Shown here: positions 11,351 through 23,681 of the stretch, piece after piece
Position numbering within the stretch: position 1 is the stretch's first letter
Layout: the number at the start of each line of letters is the position of its first letter
Source: Dermatemys mawii
Taxonomy: Eukaryota; Chordata; Testudines; Dermatemydidae
Length of the DNA: 64,000 nt
Assembly: GCA_007922305.1 (NCBI GenBank)
Contig: ML677331.1
Span: 1-64,000 of the forward strand
Direction: 5' to 3'
Notes under the pieces: generated by a model
What the model was told of the DNA's origin: nothing
The model's input: the letters and a program-made list of their open reading frames with translations, nothing else
Database searches by the model: none
Position numbers and translations under genes: made by a program

Positions 11351-11471
11351 TAGGGTGCCCAGATGTCCTGATTTTATAGGGACAGTCCCAATTTTGGGGT
11401 CTTTTTCTTATATATGCTCCTATTATCCCCCCCCCCCCCCGATTTTTCACACTTGCTGTCTGGGCACCCTA
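11351..11471. mobile_element. 121-base inverted-repeat element (hAT-type MITE)
   Basis: TAGGGTGCCCAGA at the left is mirrored by TCTGGGCACCCTA at the right. Flanks 'ctccaac' and 'ttccaac' suggest a slightly diverged target duplication. A C14 run (11427-11440) sits in its centre. The sequence matches the layout of an abundant sauropsid MITE. Confidence 0.7.
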
Positions 11472-11644
11472 ATTCCAACACAAATATTTATGATGTATAA
11501 CTGCTGTGTTTCATATAAGAACATGTCAGCACAAATACCCAGAGTGCATTCCAAATATTCTGCCTATCCTTGTGTATTACTAGTGGAAGTGGGCCCCAGT
11601 TTTTTCATCACTTCCTTTAATACACCGCTCTTTACAGAGTTTGT

Positions 11645-11850
11645 GCTGCTGGAACACAGGAGTTGCCATAATGGAGCAGACCAATGGTGACCAATCTAGG
11701 CTAATATCACAGTTCTGTCAATGGCCAATATTGGATGCTACAGAAGAAAGTGTAAACTCCCTGTATAACTGTGCAATACTAAACTGCTGGGGACATTTGT
11801 TTCCCAGCTGGTGATCATCTTATATGCCGGGAAACATGACACCCAATAGA
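11645..11850 (+). repeat. CR1/L3-type LINE 3' fragment
   Basis: 'gagttgccataatggagcag', 'accaatggtgaccaatctag', 'ctgtcaatggccaatattgg' and 'atgctacagaagaaagtg' follow the order of a LINE 3' region also seen near 31.0 and 51.3 kb. Strongly diverged. Confidence 0.45.
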
Positions 11851-12790
11851 CTTTTTAATAGCATCCTAGACAGTTTGATTATTGATGCATAAGTGCGATG
11901 AATGGCATCAAACATCAATTTTTTGAACACCGTGATTCTCAAAAATGACAGCAAACATAGCAGGATAGATGATTAAGGCACGAACCTACCAGAAAACTTT
12001 TCAGTTCAGGGGTACCCAGATATTGCCAGACATGTTTAGCTTAACATTAAATCAATAGCAAAAAATGTTCAAAATGCAGAATTTATTGCACTGCTAATAG
12101 AGCTGTAATAATTCATATGTCAACAAGTTTCTTGACTCTTATGTTTCCATTTGCTGTGCCTTGGAGTAAAATTTGTATATATTTCTCATGACAACCTTTG
12201 AATCCTGTATAGGTAATAAATAGTCTTCTTCCAAGACACCTGTATGGAGTAGTTATTAAACAAACACACAGGCATTTGTTATCAGCTGTGTTTAATTTTC
12301 AGGGTTTTTAATACCTCTATGCCTGGAGCCTACACAATTAAATTCCTCTTGAAATAGATTTTAAATGAAAAGGAAAGTTTAAATAAGTGCTGTAGCATGT
12401 AAACTGTGCCAGTATATTAAATTTGTATTCATTAACAAGAAATAAATTAAAAAAGGAGGGTGCATTTTGCTTCCCCAGGGCAATAGTAAGTTATACCTCA
12501 ATGAGCTGCCCAGATTTATGTCCATAGGCGTGCTTACAGAGTTTGCCCAGGCACACCCAAATGTCTCCAAAAAAAAGTGGCTTTCAATGCAGAACGCTGA
12601 GCCTTTAAAATAAATAAATATATGCAATTCCCTGGGTTCACACCCTAATGAAATGTGCTGCACATGCCTATGTTTATGTCCCTAAATACTCATCTATTCA
12701 GTAAATATTTTTATACCTACCATGGAAGCTCCAGAATCATCTGAGGTTGTTTGTTCCAATATATGGAACAAGCATTTCTACAAGCATTAC
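11851..12790. other. No gene seen
   Basis: AT-rich, no recognisable element or exon. Confidence 0.5.
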
Positions 12791-12793
12791 TTA

Positions 12794-13995
12794 GGCCTGG
12801 TCTACACTACGACTTAAGGTCAACTTTAGCGCCGTTAAGTCGACCTAAATCTGCAACCGTCCTCACATAGCAGCCATTTCAATCGATTTAAAGGGCCCTT
12901 AAAATCGATTTCTGTACTTCTCCCTGACGAGAGGGGTAGCGCTGAAATCGACTTCTCTGGGTCGACTGTGGCTTAGTGAGGATGCATGTAGACTTTACTG
13001 GCCTCCGGGAGCTGTCCCACAGTGCTCCATTGTGACCGCTCTGGACAGCACTCTGAACTCACTGCTCTGGCCAGGTAGACAGGAAAAGCCCCGGGAACAT
13101 TCAAATTTCATTTCCTGTTTGGCCAGCGTGGCGAGCTCACCTGCACAGGACACTCACCATGCAGAGCTCCCCAGCACAAGGCACCATGCAGAGCTCATCA
13201 GCACAGGAGGCCAACCAGTGCAAAAGAGCTCCAGCATGGTCCACATAGGAGGTGTTGGATCTCATAGCTATCTGAGGAGAGGAATCCGTGATGGCAGAAC
13301 TCTGTAACAACAAACAGAATGCCAACACGTTTGCCAGAGTCTCCAAGGCCATGCTGGATAGGGGCCACAGCAGTGCCGCGTGAAAATTAAGGAGCTGAGG
13401 CAAGCGTTCCAGAAAACAAGAGAGGCAAACGGACACTCTGGGGCACCGCCGCAGACATGCAAATTTTACAACGAACTGAATCAAATACTGGGCCCCCCCC
13501 CACCATTGCACCGATGTCCATGGACTCCTCTGATGGGGTAGTCATGAGGCATGAGGATTCAGATGATGATGAAGCTGATGAGGAAGATGATATCACGCAG
13601 CAGCACGCAAGTGGAAAGACTCTGTTCCCAGACAGCCAGGAACTGTTTATCACCCTGGAGCCAATACCCTGAGAACCCTCCCAAGGCGGAACCCCAGATG
13701 GGGAAGTCAGCGAAGGTACTTCTGGTGAGTGTCCCTTTAGGATAAGATAAGGCATGATTTAAAAAGGAAGCTTTTATTAATGATTAACTTGGAATGCATG
13801 CATGGCTAGAACAGCTACTGGAAAAGTCTGTCAACATATTCGGGGATGGAGCGGTAATCCTCCAGGGAGATTTCCATGAAGCTGTCCTGCAGACAACATT
13901 GAACCTTTTGCAGGAGGTTTCTGGGGAGAGCAGCCTTATTTCGTCTGCAATCGCCTTATTGCAATTTTTACAGAAGCACATGTTCCTCTTTTCTT
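12794..13995 (+). mobile_element. Harbinger (PIF/Harbinger) DNA transposon remnant
   Basis: Starts with GGCCTGGTCTACACTACGAC preceded by TTA (12791-12793), the 3-base target of Harbinger elements. 'gtcgac', 'aaatcgatt' and 'taaagggccct' blocks follow, then a broken Myb/SANT-like frame and a final block (13790-13990) whose reverse complement belongs to the same family. I could not find the matching right terminus or TTA, so the 3' end is uncertain and probably truncated. Confidence 0.7.
13159..13672 (+). pseudogene. Myb/SANT-like DNA-binding protein of a Harbinger transposon, broken
   Basis: Harbinger elements carry two genes: a DDE transposase and a Myb/SANT-like protein that brings it to the DNA ends. 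The copy starts at ATG 13159 (MQSSPAQGTMQSSSAQ). It has the SANT-like helix pieces CKRAPAW and EVLDLIAI, then ELCNNKQNANTFARVSKAM, KELRQAFQKTREANG and TCKFYNELNQILG. An acidic tail (HEDSDDDEADEEDD) and SQELFITLEPIP end it. In-frame stops lie near 13250, and at least two frame changes occur, one at the C9 run 13493-13501 and one near 13370. It cannot encode the full protein. A second relative lies on the minus strand at 34571-34825. Confidence 0.75.
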
Positions 13996-14034
13996 TTTAA
14001 AAAAGGATCTTATTGTAGAAGAAATTCAAAGTGA

Positions 14035-14135
14035 AAGCCAAGATTGTGAATGCTTTGGGACAGAGATTCTTTTGGCATTTGTACGGTTCTTAGCACAATG
14101 GGGCCCAAAGCCTGATAGGAGCCTTTGTGCCTTAA
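14035..14135 (+). repeat. LINE/SINE 3' tail module
   Basis: 'gtgaatgctttgggacagag', 'tttgtacggttcttagcaca' and 'atggggcccaaagcctgata' match the tail seen in reverse at 40.7 and 57.7 kb. Confidence 0.5.
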
Positions 14136-17100
14136 ATTACTCCGGGATATTCAAACAAGTCTACAGGAGATAGGGACCCAAATTTCATTCAAATTCAGTG
14201 GGAATCAGGTCCTAACGCCCACAGCCTCCTTTGAAAACACCAGATTAAAGAGATCTCTGTTCATGTCACCCTTTCTAGTGGAGCAATTTCAAAAGCATAT
14301 TTTATAAAATAGAGGTATGCAAATATCAACGGATTATCATGGAGCCCATCTGTAAGTTATTACCCATGGTCATCTGCCTCACAGAAGGCAACAAAAGACA
14401 TAAAACACCATGAATCTTAGTCCTATAGAAATTCTACTGATCCAGTAAGGAAGCAAGCCAGCCATGGAATCTCAGTAGCAAAATATATATTGTGTTAGTA
14501 CCACACTGTGGTAAACTGCAGGGATGGTGAATGACCCAATCCTGTACCCATTTAAGATGATGGCAAAACTCCCATTAACTTCAAAGGAAGCAGGCCTGGG
14601 CTTGTAATCAGTGGGTGAGTAGTCTATGCCCACAGTATGACATATAAACATCCCCCATATTTGGATATAGAGTTACATTTACAGTCCCAAGAGTTACTCC
14701 CCATCACTCTGGAGACAAACAGGGCTTAAGGGTCTATATTTTTCTTTAAATATCCTGTTTTCTTGCGCTGAGGGATGTCAGGAAGAGAGGAGTTATCCCC
14801 CAGTCTATTGAAGGGCATCCTACCTTCAAGAGCATTTTCCCCTCCTTCCCAATTACTCAAAGACAAACACTCCTTTAAGGTTTTTGCCATGCAGATAGAT
14901 TTGTTTGTTCTCATCAACAGATAGGAATAAGATCAATAGGATACTACAGCCTTTCAGAATATGCTCAGCAGTGTATCTTAGATTTAATTACCGATAGCAT
15001 ACATAGGTCTCAGACTGGACCAAGTTGAAAACTCCATGCTGAAAGGGCTGGCCTGGTGTATTTAATGTGGCATTCAGCAGACCCATTAAGGGTACCATAT
15101 GGAATTGGTATTAGTCTCCACAATGGGTTTGGCCAAAAGGCCCAAATTGCCTATGTAATCTCTAACACACAAACCTATGAGTTGCTAGGAAGTGATAACT
15201 TTTTGTGGGCCAAATGAAATATTTTCCCTGCCCCCAACTCCTTTTCCATGTATCTTATGCTGCATACTCACCAACATAGGACTTCTTGTCAATTCAAACA
15301 AATCTTGTAAATATGACAGATTATTGCTTAACTAAAATATATTTTAGTAAATAGCCTGATATTATAACTACAAGAAAGAATCCATATTTTTTCTTGTGTC
15401 TTTCATCTGTTCCCATGTGCACAGTCCTGCAGCTGTTGTGCATTCAAGACTCCCATTGATTTCAATTATCTATGTGCGTAGGCTGCAGCACTGGACCCAG
15501 GTAAGTTACCAAACGTCTTGGCTATTTCCAATGCAGACTTCACAGCACCATTAAAAGCAACCATAAGTAAACGAGCAAAGTAAATTTCTTGAATATCCAT
15601 CTTTCGTTAAGAGAATCATCATGTCAGCATGTCCAACATCAAGGTCTGATCTTGAAGTCAATGGGAGTTGTGACATTGGCTTGAATGGGAACAAGATCCA
15701 GTCTTAGATGAACATTTTGAAGCCAATATTACATTCGTATCTAGAACACAACATTTAGATAGAACTATTACATGAGGACAGCTTTCCAAGCATAAATGTA
15801 ATTACATATTTTGGGCCTAATTTGAATGTTGTTTAAAACTCATTGAAGGAGCAGCAGCTGTCTGTAGAAATTATCTAGAATTATTCGACCACCTTTCTGG
15901 TCGTTTCCAAATTATTAGAGCTAACCATAAATATAAAATATTAAACTGTATTCTTCAACCATAATAGCCTTTGTAAATAAGAAAAAAGAGCTTTATTATA
16001 TATCAATGTTTTTTAAAAGAATGTAGATGGAGAACACAATCACACAAGTATAAATCATATTCTTGTGACTAGGTGGCAAAAGTTTCACTCATTATTTTCC
16101 CACTTTGCCTTGCTGCAGAAACAATCTCAGTTCCCTGTTCATCAACTTGGGATATTGATGAGTTTCATTTGTAAATGCAGCAGTATATCTTTAAGAATTA
16201 GCTAAACTCCCAAATAGAACTCCTACGTAGAAAGATTTCTGAATTACCACTGATAGTATATGTTGTATTCCAGTAAGATCTGCTGCTAAGCTCAACCATC
16301 AACCCCACTCTGGTTTAGTTCCTAAGTGGTGTGAAAATGGGGGTGGGAAAGGTGGCAGAAGTGCTAATGCATTTGTTTGATGTGTGTATGTGAGAGTGAA
16401 AGAGAGAAGGTGAGTGGGAGTGTAACTACTAGGCAGCTGGCAAAGCAAATTGTTTGGTTTTATATTTTCTTTCCCCCCTTAGTGGAAAACAATTATAGCT
16501 GTACACAGTGATCATAATGTTGATTTTATTAAGCTAATACTGATATTGCTTTTATCCCCATTGAACTCTTTGCTTCTAAATTTTCACTGATCTTTTTACA
16601 TGCCGCTCACAATAGACTATGCAGGGTAGATAATATAAAAGCTGTGAACAAGTCTACCCCTATATGATTCAGTATGGCAACTTGCCAACAATGAATGGCT
16701 GACATTATTACATTTTCCCGCTGTAATTAATATGAAAAAATCACAATTATCTAAAAGGACAGCGTGGATTATCCACACAGTGAGGAAAGCAGGGAGATAG
16801 ACACTCCATAATGTGAACTACCTAGGTCATGTTATCATAAATGTGATTTGATCTTCCTGGGATGACAGTTTCGTGTCCATGTAAAGCTTGAAGTTCCGTA
16901 ACTGGCCTTTTATAAGGCTGCTGTACTCTGGCTTCCTACTCCATTAAACTCTGGGCTTGATCATCCCTCCTGTGGGAAAACTTGCAATGTGGCCAGAAGA
17001 GGAGAAAATCTCCTTAAAGTTTCCCTGCTGGATATTTCCCCCAACCTGTTCTATCTGGGGTTCTGTTGGCCACCCTGTGGAACTGACTCCCGAGATCTAG

Positions 17101-18597
17101 AGACCCTCTACACAGAGGCACCATATCACCTCTGACTCTCTTGTGTCTTTGCCCCTACTTTTTGGGAAGAGAGCTCTAGCTGCACGCCATGGCTAGGGCA
17201 GCCTGAGACCCCATTAAAGAGGGAGCCATAATTCAGAGGCTGGACAGGGCCAAAGGTGGAATATGGCCTCCTACTCCTTTCCACACCTAGCTCCTGCCTT
17301 TTCCTTTCTCCAGCATGGCTTTCCAGACCCACTGTGATTTCTCCTGTGATGTAGGCAAAGGGCTATTACTGCTGCAGAGGTAGCTGGGAAGTTGTATAGC
17401 CTCCTGCAGATCTCAGAGGAATGGTCTGGCCCTCAATTCCCCTGTTGTAATGTACCACAATCATCTGCCAGGAACTGCCATACAGAAAGGAACGGTCACC
17501 ATGTTTCGTGCAAAACACCTGACACCACCAGCAACTACTATTGCTACCACCACCTAATCAGCTCATAATGGCATGAATTTTCTTTCAGGCCTTCTCGGCT
17601 ATAGCAAGTGTGATCCTGAATCTACCGAAGTCAACGACAACACTGTCTTTGACTTAAATGGCAAATATCTTAGGTCCACTGTAATATAATTTTTTACTAT
17701 GGGACTGATCCTGCACCACTTGCTCATGTGATTAGACTACTGGCATTAGTGGAACTACATATGAATAAGGGCAGCAGACTACTTAGACATTGTTATTCTA
17801 TATAATCTAGTCTCTTTATTTCTGATTCATTTGAAGTGTACAGTTCTGGGGCAGTGAGATTAAATTTCTTACTTTTCCGACTGAATTTTCGCTTCCCCTA
17901 TAAAGTTCATTCAATCAGTAGAATTGTTGTATCTGTGTATGTATTACTATTCAGAGATTTACATAAATTAACTGCATTTTACTTAGACTATTGCAGGAAT
18001 GTGCTTTGAGCTACAGTAAGCCAATACTCTAGGAAGTAAGATTCCAGTCTTTACTCAGCGTTTTAAGTGAAGATCATAGTCGAAGCTAGTCAGAAAACTC
18101 ACTTGGACCCTCTAGTGTGCTATTAATACAAGAAAAATTCCTACCACTGACTTCAGTGAGACATTTTCCCCATGTAAGAAGTATGGGATTGAGCCTTTGG
18201 GACGTGATTTTGCTCTGACTTGATGCTGCACAGCCCTGAGCACCCACAACTGCATTGATGGAGGATGCCCCTGCTGAGTAACTCATGGCAGGAGCTGCTC
18301 AGCACAGCCCAAAGTCCTCACACCAGTCTCAGCCCTGATCCAGCATTCACTGCAGACAGTGAGGGCAGGCTGTCCATTGACTTCAAATGCATCAGAACCC
18401 TAGATGAGGGATAATTCCATTGAGTTAAACAATTACCAGGGAGCATTACTCTGCAAAGAGAGATCAGAAGCAGGCTCTTTGTCACCAGCTTTTTTATGTT
18501 ATATAGTCACTGTTTTTCTCCAAGAGATTCTTCGAAAGAGTCAGCCTGCTGATGATCCCTGTTAGCGGTTTTAAAATTATTTTTATTTCGCATGTTC
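14136..18597. other. Long tract with no gene seen
   Basis: Low-repeat, AT-rich DNA. Scraps of the 'gaagtcaatgggag' fold-back family occur near 14570, 15450 and 15640-15705, where the motif is followed by a near-complement. Nothing else is recognisable. The low repeat density could mean constrained non-coding DNA, but that is inference. Confidence 0.5.
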
Positions 18598-18637
18598 TCT
18601 CTCACTCTCTCTCTCTCTCTCTCACACACACACAGAG
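18598..18637. repeat. (CT)n(CA)n compound microsatellite
   Basis: A CT run passing directly into ACACACACAC. Confidence 0.9.
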
Positions 18638-19311
18638 TTGTACTTACTGAATATATGGATTGAGACCTTTGTTCAGATTTAATCTTTCAGAAGTTTGATA
18701 TTGGTTTTTCACTTTATGAAAGCATTACTCCAAGAAAAATCAATTGAAACCAATTTGAGATCTTCCTCCATTAGACATGAGTTTTTATTATTGTAGTATT
18801 TCCAATCCATATTACTGAAGCATTTATGTAGAATATGGTACTTCATTTACGACGTAGTCTAACACCTTGCACCCCCCCCCCCCCCCCCCGCCGGCTCAGT
18901 TCCCTAGCTACAAAGCACATCATTAATACACAGTATGTGGTCCACGTAGTAGATCTGTTAGTCTTTAATATGTGAAACTCTGAATTGTGGTCCTGTTTGG
19001 CTACACACTAGTAAGGTCAGAAGTGAAAATGAATTTGGTGATCTCATGCAGCAGTTGTTCCCTGTGGATATTTGTACATGTCACAAAACTATTGAACAAT
19101 TGGCTAGCTGCTCAAGAATGGTTCAGGACTGGAATAGTAAGGATACTGCTGGATTAAGTTTAAATGCATTGGTAAAGGTGCGTGTGAAATGTTGTACAAG
19201 TACCTGACTCTAGCTATCAATGGGACGAGCACCAACAATTCTGTAAAAATTATTCTTTGTTGAGAATATTGAAAGGATTTACCCTATCGCATTAGCACCG
19301 CAATCTCCAGG
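18638..19311. other. No gene seen; C18 homopolymer
   Basis: Otherwise plain sequence with 18 consecutive C at 18872-18889. The phrase 'gtggtcctgtttggctacac' at about 18990 recurs exactly near 20800. Confidence 0.55.
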
Positions 19312-19390
19312 GTTTGGTAATACTTCCGTATTCAGGAAAGCACTTATGCACGTGCTTAACCTTTAAAAACATGCTTAACTGATTTTCCTG
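19312..19390. repeat. Fold-back repeat fragment ('cttaagcacatgcttaa' family)
   Basis: 'tattcaggaaagcacttatg', 'cacgtgcttaac' and 'acatgcttaactg' are characteristic halves of a palindromic sauropsid repeat. Confidence 0.5.
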
Positions 19391-20325
19391 CATCCTTATT
19401 TTTGGAAAATAATGGAGAACAACCCTCCCCCACCTGAAATACAGGAAAGTATAAACTGCAATAGCAGCAGGCTTGAGCTCAACATACTTCTTAGGAAAAT
19501 ATCCCAAATAGCATTAAATAAACCAAGCTGGTATTTTAGCTTAGATCCTCACCCAGTGTAAAAGGGCACAACTCAATTGACTTCAACACCTGAGGTTCTA
19601 ACTCATCAGGTCTATATTTCCATAAGATACTGAAGATAAAATAAGCACCTTGGACCTGATCTCACAAGATTTGCACAATGGTAGAACTCCAGTGATTTCA
19701 CTGGAGTTACTCCTGCTTTACACAAATGTAAATTACATAGAGTCTTGACTCCCTTGTTTTTAACTAAAAGAAATATAATGGATAAGTTACATGACAACAA
19801 ACAGAGAGAGTGTTTCAAGTTCTGAGGCTGACAGTAGCAGGGAGACAGAATCTAAGCTCTATTGTTTCAATAGACACAAAGTCTCCATTAGTATGCAAAT
19901 TATTATTTAAAGAAAGAAAATGTGGAATAGAACGTGAATGATGACAGTTACAATAGTTGTGGTTACAGAGGAAAAAAAAACATGATTCAGTCTGGGTAAC
20001 CTTAACATATAAACACAGATTCAGATCCATTTGAGGGCTTGGAAGGGCAGGGAAAGGAAGGTCTGGAAGGAATTAGCCCTCCTTCTACACAAGTTGTCAA
20101 AACTTCTAATGAGAAGTGTAGGAAAACATACAAGGAAAATAGCGTTAACATTAGCACAACCAGCATACTGTTTGCAATATTTTTTCAAGGGATTAGGATT
20201 AGAGGATAGAAAGTTTCTTACCCTTCCGCTATGCACAGTCAATAACATCTTTTTTTAATCAGGAAGACCAAGCAACAGTGAGATTGCCATCCGCACTTAC
20301 AATTTCAGCTCAGGAGGCAGTGGTG
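19391..20325. other. No gene seen
   Basis: Unassigned; 'ctccagtgatttcactggag' at 19687-19706 is a short hairpin typical of fold-back repeats. Confidence 0.45.
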
Positions 20326-20475
20326 CGGTCTGTCAGTTACAACTAAAACTGGAAGCAGCTGCAGTTCTAATCCGAGCTGAGCCACTGATTTAGTGTCTGA
20401 CTTTAGATGAGTCACTTGACCTTCTTGCTTCTCCGTTGTCCCAGCTGGAGAGCTGATGTAAACGGCTGAGTGTAT
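20326..20475 (+). repeat. MIR-type SINE, diverged
   Basis: 'gagctgagccactgatttag' followed by 'gtgtctgactttagatgagt' and 'cacttgaccttcttgcttct' matches the MIR core in plus orientation. Confidence 0.5.
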
Positions 20476-21339
20476 GGTCCATATTGCAAACATACCAAAG
20501 ATTCAAAAATATTTGGGGAATTCAGAACTGGTGGCTAATACAAATGTGTTGTGAACTAGTTGGCATGGAAAGCAGCACTGAAGACTAAAAAGACTACATT
20601 TCAAACATCACCTACAATTTGGGGTGTCATTTTTTGAGTGCCCAATTACTGACACTTTCGAGCTACAGAGGGCATGGCAGGAGGAGAGGGATGGCTGAAA
20701 TGGGGCTGCATTGTGGCAATTCACAGCTTCTGGAACGTCCCTTGGCATTATACTAGGGATAAATATCCTTTTGGAGTTTAATTGAACACGTCAGTACACT
20801 GTGGTCCTGTTTGGCTACACACTGCAAGAATCACAGAAAACCCAACAGACTCTGTAGCTAGGTTTCCTTGAAAACTTTTGACCAGTTTGTCCCTTGTCCC
20901 TGAGCTTCATTCAGCAGAAGAGAAGTGCAGTGGGGATGCCATTAGTGACTCCTTGAACCTTAGGGCCGGCTCCAGCCCCTGCTCTGGCTCCAGCCCTGAC
21001 AATGTTTCCAACTGCTGATAGGGCTGCTCTAAGATACATCACTGACATGGGACCGGTGTAGCAGAGTTCCATTCTCATGCCTAATGAACTTCTTCCTACC
21101 CCTCAACATGCCCCCTATCCAGGAGGTGGCTAGGGCAGCTGGTACAGGACCCAGGACCCATCTACAGCAAGAGAATTCGCAGACAGTTTCTAATTTGTGT
21201 GCCTGAATACATATAGAATGCAAACCTGTATCTATAGGTGGCATCTGTATGTAAAGGGTCTATTACTGTGGGGATTTAACATATGCAGTAATTAGCCACA
21301 CAGAAAAGTGATGCCTGCTCAGCACCTTCCAATTTGGCT
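20476..21339. other. No gene seen
   Basis: Unassigned sequence, including a second copy of 'gtggtcctgtttggctacac' (about 20800). Confidence 0.4.
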
Positions 21340-22215
21340 GAGCATGAAATTGCAGGCTATCCTCCTCTGGTGCCCCCTACTGGCAGCTGCTTAGGCTCCG
21401 AATAGTCTTCACGCTCTTCGGTCAGGTCACATGCAATCCCACCTCTTTCAGATAACACAGAGTCCCCCCCAAATAATTCAGTGACCTCATGCCAGGTCTT
21501 TAGCCTTATTCTGAGCTCAGTCATCCCTATACCTCTTATCACACAGGGCTTTCCTATCATCTTCCTTTGTGACTGATAGGGGAATCCAGGGCCTCCTTCT
21601 ACTCTGGAGCCTACAGGAAGCAGCTAAGGTCTGCTTCCTCACACTCCCTGATACCCCACTAACCACTTCCTAGCTCAGCCTGCCCCGAGGCCCTTGTCCC
21701 CAGCCCTTCCTGGGCTCTTTCCTCTGCAGACTTCTCACCCCTTCCTGGGCTCTGCACAGTTCTTTCCAGGTCCTATATTGAATGATGCCTTCCAGAGCTT
21801 TCTCCCTGCAGGCCTGGATCCTGTCTGCTTCTCCCGAGGCTGTGTGTATGTCTTTTTCCTCCAAAAGCCCAACCCCCAGGCTGCCTTCCTAGGATCTTGC
21901 TCTTTTGTTAAAGTGTCCACTCCACCCATGTGGTTTCCCAGTGTATCTCCTTGCCCTGTGCCAGAGCACTCACCTTGGTAGAGGTTCTCAAAACCTACCT
22001 TCTGCTTCTCTTCTACTGCTTTGAAGTCCTTCCTTGATTAGTCACTTCACTTCTCTCAGCTGGGACTCATCCTTAATTCAGCCACCCACCTCCTCGCCAA
22101 CTAAGCCTAACACCAAACTGGACTGACTCACTCTCCAAGTGCAACCAGGTGTACTAATTGCTCTGGATCCAATTAATTCTCTTTCTGCTGGTGTGGGGTA
22201 TACACCCTGTCACAA
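21340..22215 (-). repeat. Possible degraded LTR or other retroelement block
   Basis: A C/T-rich, GC-raised block that stands out from its AT-rich flanks and ends with 'ggggtatacaccctgtcaca', whose reverse complement starts TGTGACAGGG. This resembles an LTR-type terminus on the minus strand, but I found no matching second end and no target duplication. Frames inside are not recognised. Confidence 0.3.
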
Positions 22216-23631
22216 GCTGGTACGAGAATAGATTTGTGTGGGCTGGAGAAATGTTATGTGAGCTCTGCGAGTTGTGTGTCTCCATTTCCATCCACACTGT
22301 GAAAAAAGGCACTCACAGGATAGGAACTCTTTATAACTGATCCCATCTGTACAACTAGCCTCTGTGTCCTGGAATAACAGGATGGCATGACTGCCTGTTT
22401 ACAGGAGTTAGATGCTGCATACAGCTACTGAGTGAACTCCACTGACTCACTCAAGCAAGTGCAGTTTGTTAATGGTAGTTGGATGAGAGACAAGTGGAAG
22501 TGACCCTATGGGCATTGGAAGGAGAGAAAGGACATGAAGGTCCTTCAGAAAACCTTATGAATTAGACTAGGGCAGAAAGCTTATGCTGAGGCTGGTGTTC
22601 TGTTATTGCTATTTGAGATACTAATGAAGTCAAACCCTAACCAGAAAGAATGGTAAAGTAGGTGTAAGCGTTATCTGGACTATAGCAGAACGTACACAGG
22701 AGCTTTCAAATACAAATTCTCCTTTCTTCTACAATTACCTGCATAATATACAGTAGCATCCCACTTATAAATAAAATATCCTTTGTGAAATAAAACACTG
22801 TCTGTTTAAATGAATGGAAGCTCAGTACTGATGCATATGCATATTTATAAATAATGCATAACAACAACAAATATGCATTATTGCTTTAAAATGTACCCTT
22901 TCTTCTGCTCATCATAATATGAAGAAAGTGAAATTATAGCTATATCTGTTGGCTGGCACTTAAACTGAAATTACTTGATATTACTCACTGAATTATTTTC
23001 CACCAATGTTCATTAAATCAAATATTCTATCATAATCCACATAGCCAACTTTACAACATCATGCAGTTCAGATGCAATGCATTAATATATACTAATGGGA
23101 TGACATATTACCAAGGAAAATAATTGTCAACAATAGAGAGGTGGTTTCTTGGCCATTTGCTGAGAAATTGCAGAAAATCCCTCTTAATATGGATCATTTC
23201 ACCTCACCATATAGAAGAGCTGACTAAAAACTAAGCACTAAAACCTGATGCCTGGCATCATGACTAATATGGAAATACATCTACATTTTTCATATCTTAT
23301 GAAGAAATTAGAAACACCCCCCACCCCATCAGGGAAAAGACACATACATGCTTCAGTTCTTTCTCCTGTACGTTTCTACTGCAATATAATGAATCACTGC
23401 TCACAGGTAGTTAAATTCTAATTGCAAACAACAGAAATGAAAGAGAAAGATTCATTCTTGAAAAATTCTGGTGAATACAATGGAAAGATCTGCCACAATG
23501 GACATCTTTGCATCCTTGGCATGATTTCTTTTCAGATTGGCTAAAGAGAGATATAGAAAATCATGGTCATATGGTAAATGTGAAATTTTCTTCTGTTCTG
23601 AATACATTGTCATGTGTGTCTCCGGGACCTG
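22216..23631. other. AT-rich tract with clustered ATGCAT motifs, no gene
   Basis: No exon recognised. At 22831-22882 there is ATGCATATGCAT followed by a hairpin whose arms are AATAATGCAT (22850-22859) and ATGCATTATT (22873-22882). Such octamer-like sites suit POU-class factors, but AT-rich DNA yields them by chance as well. Confidence 0.35.
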
Positions 23632-23666
<35 letters not shown>

Positions 23667-23681
23667 CGTGAGTGTGTGTGC
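23632..23681. repeat. (TG)n/(CG)n alternating microsatellite
   Basis: TG repeats with an internal GCGCGCG block: 50 bases of nearly uninterrupted alternating purine-pyrimidine sequence, able in principle to adopt Z-form DNA. Confidence 0.9.

Noticed and set aside
12379..12663. 94-codon minus frame
   Set aside because: No recognisable domain, AT-rich, no splice or promoter signals; consistent with chance.
21340..22215. Fifth solo LTR
   Set aside because: One end looks LTR-like but no second terminus or target duplication could be found, so it is listed only as a low-confidence block.
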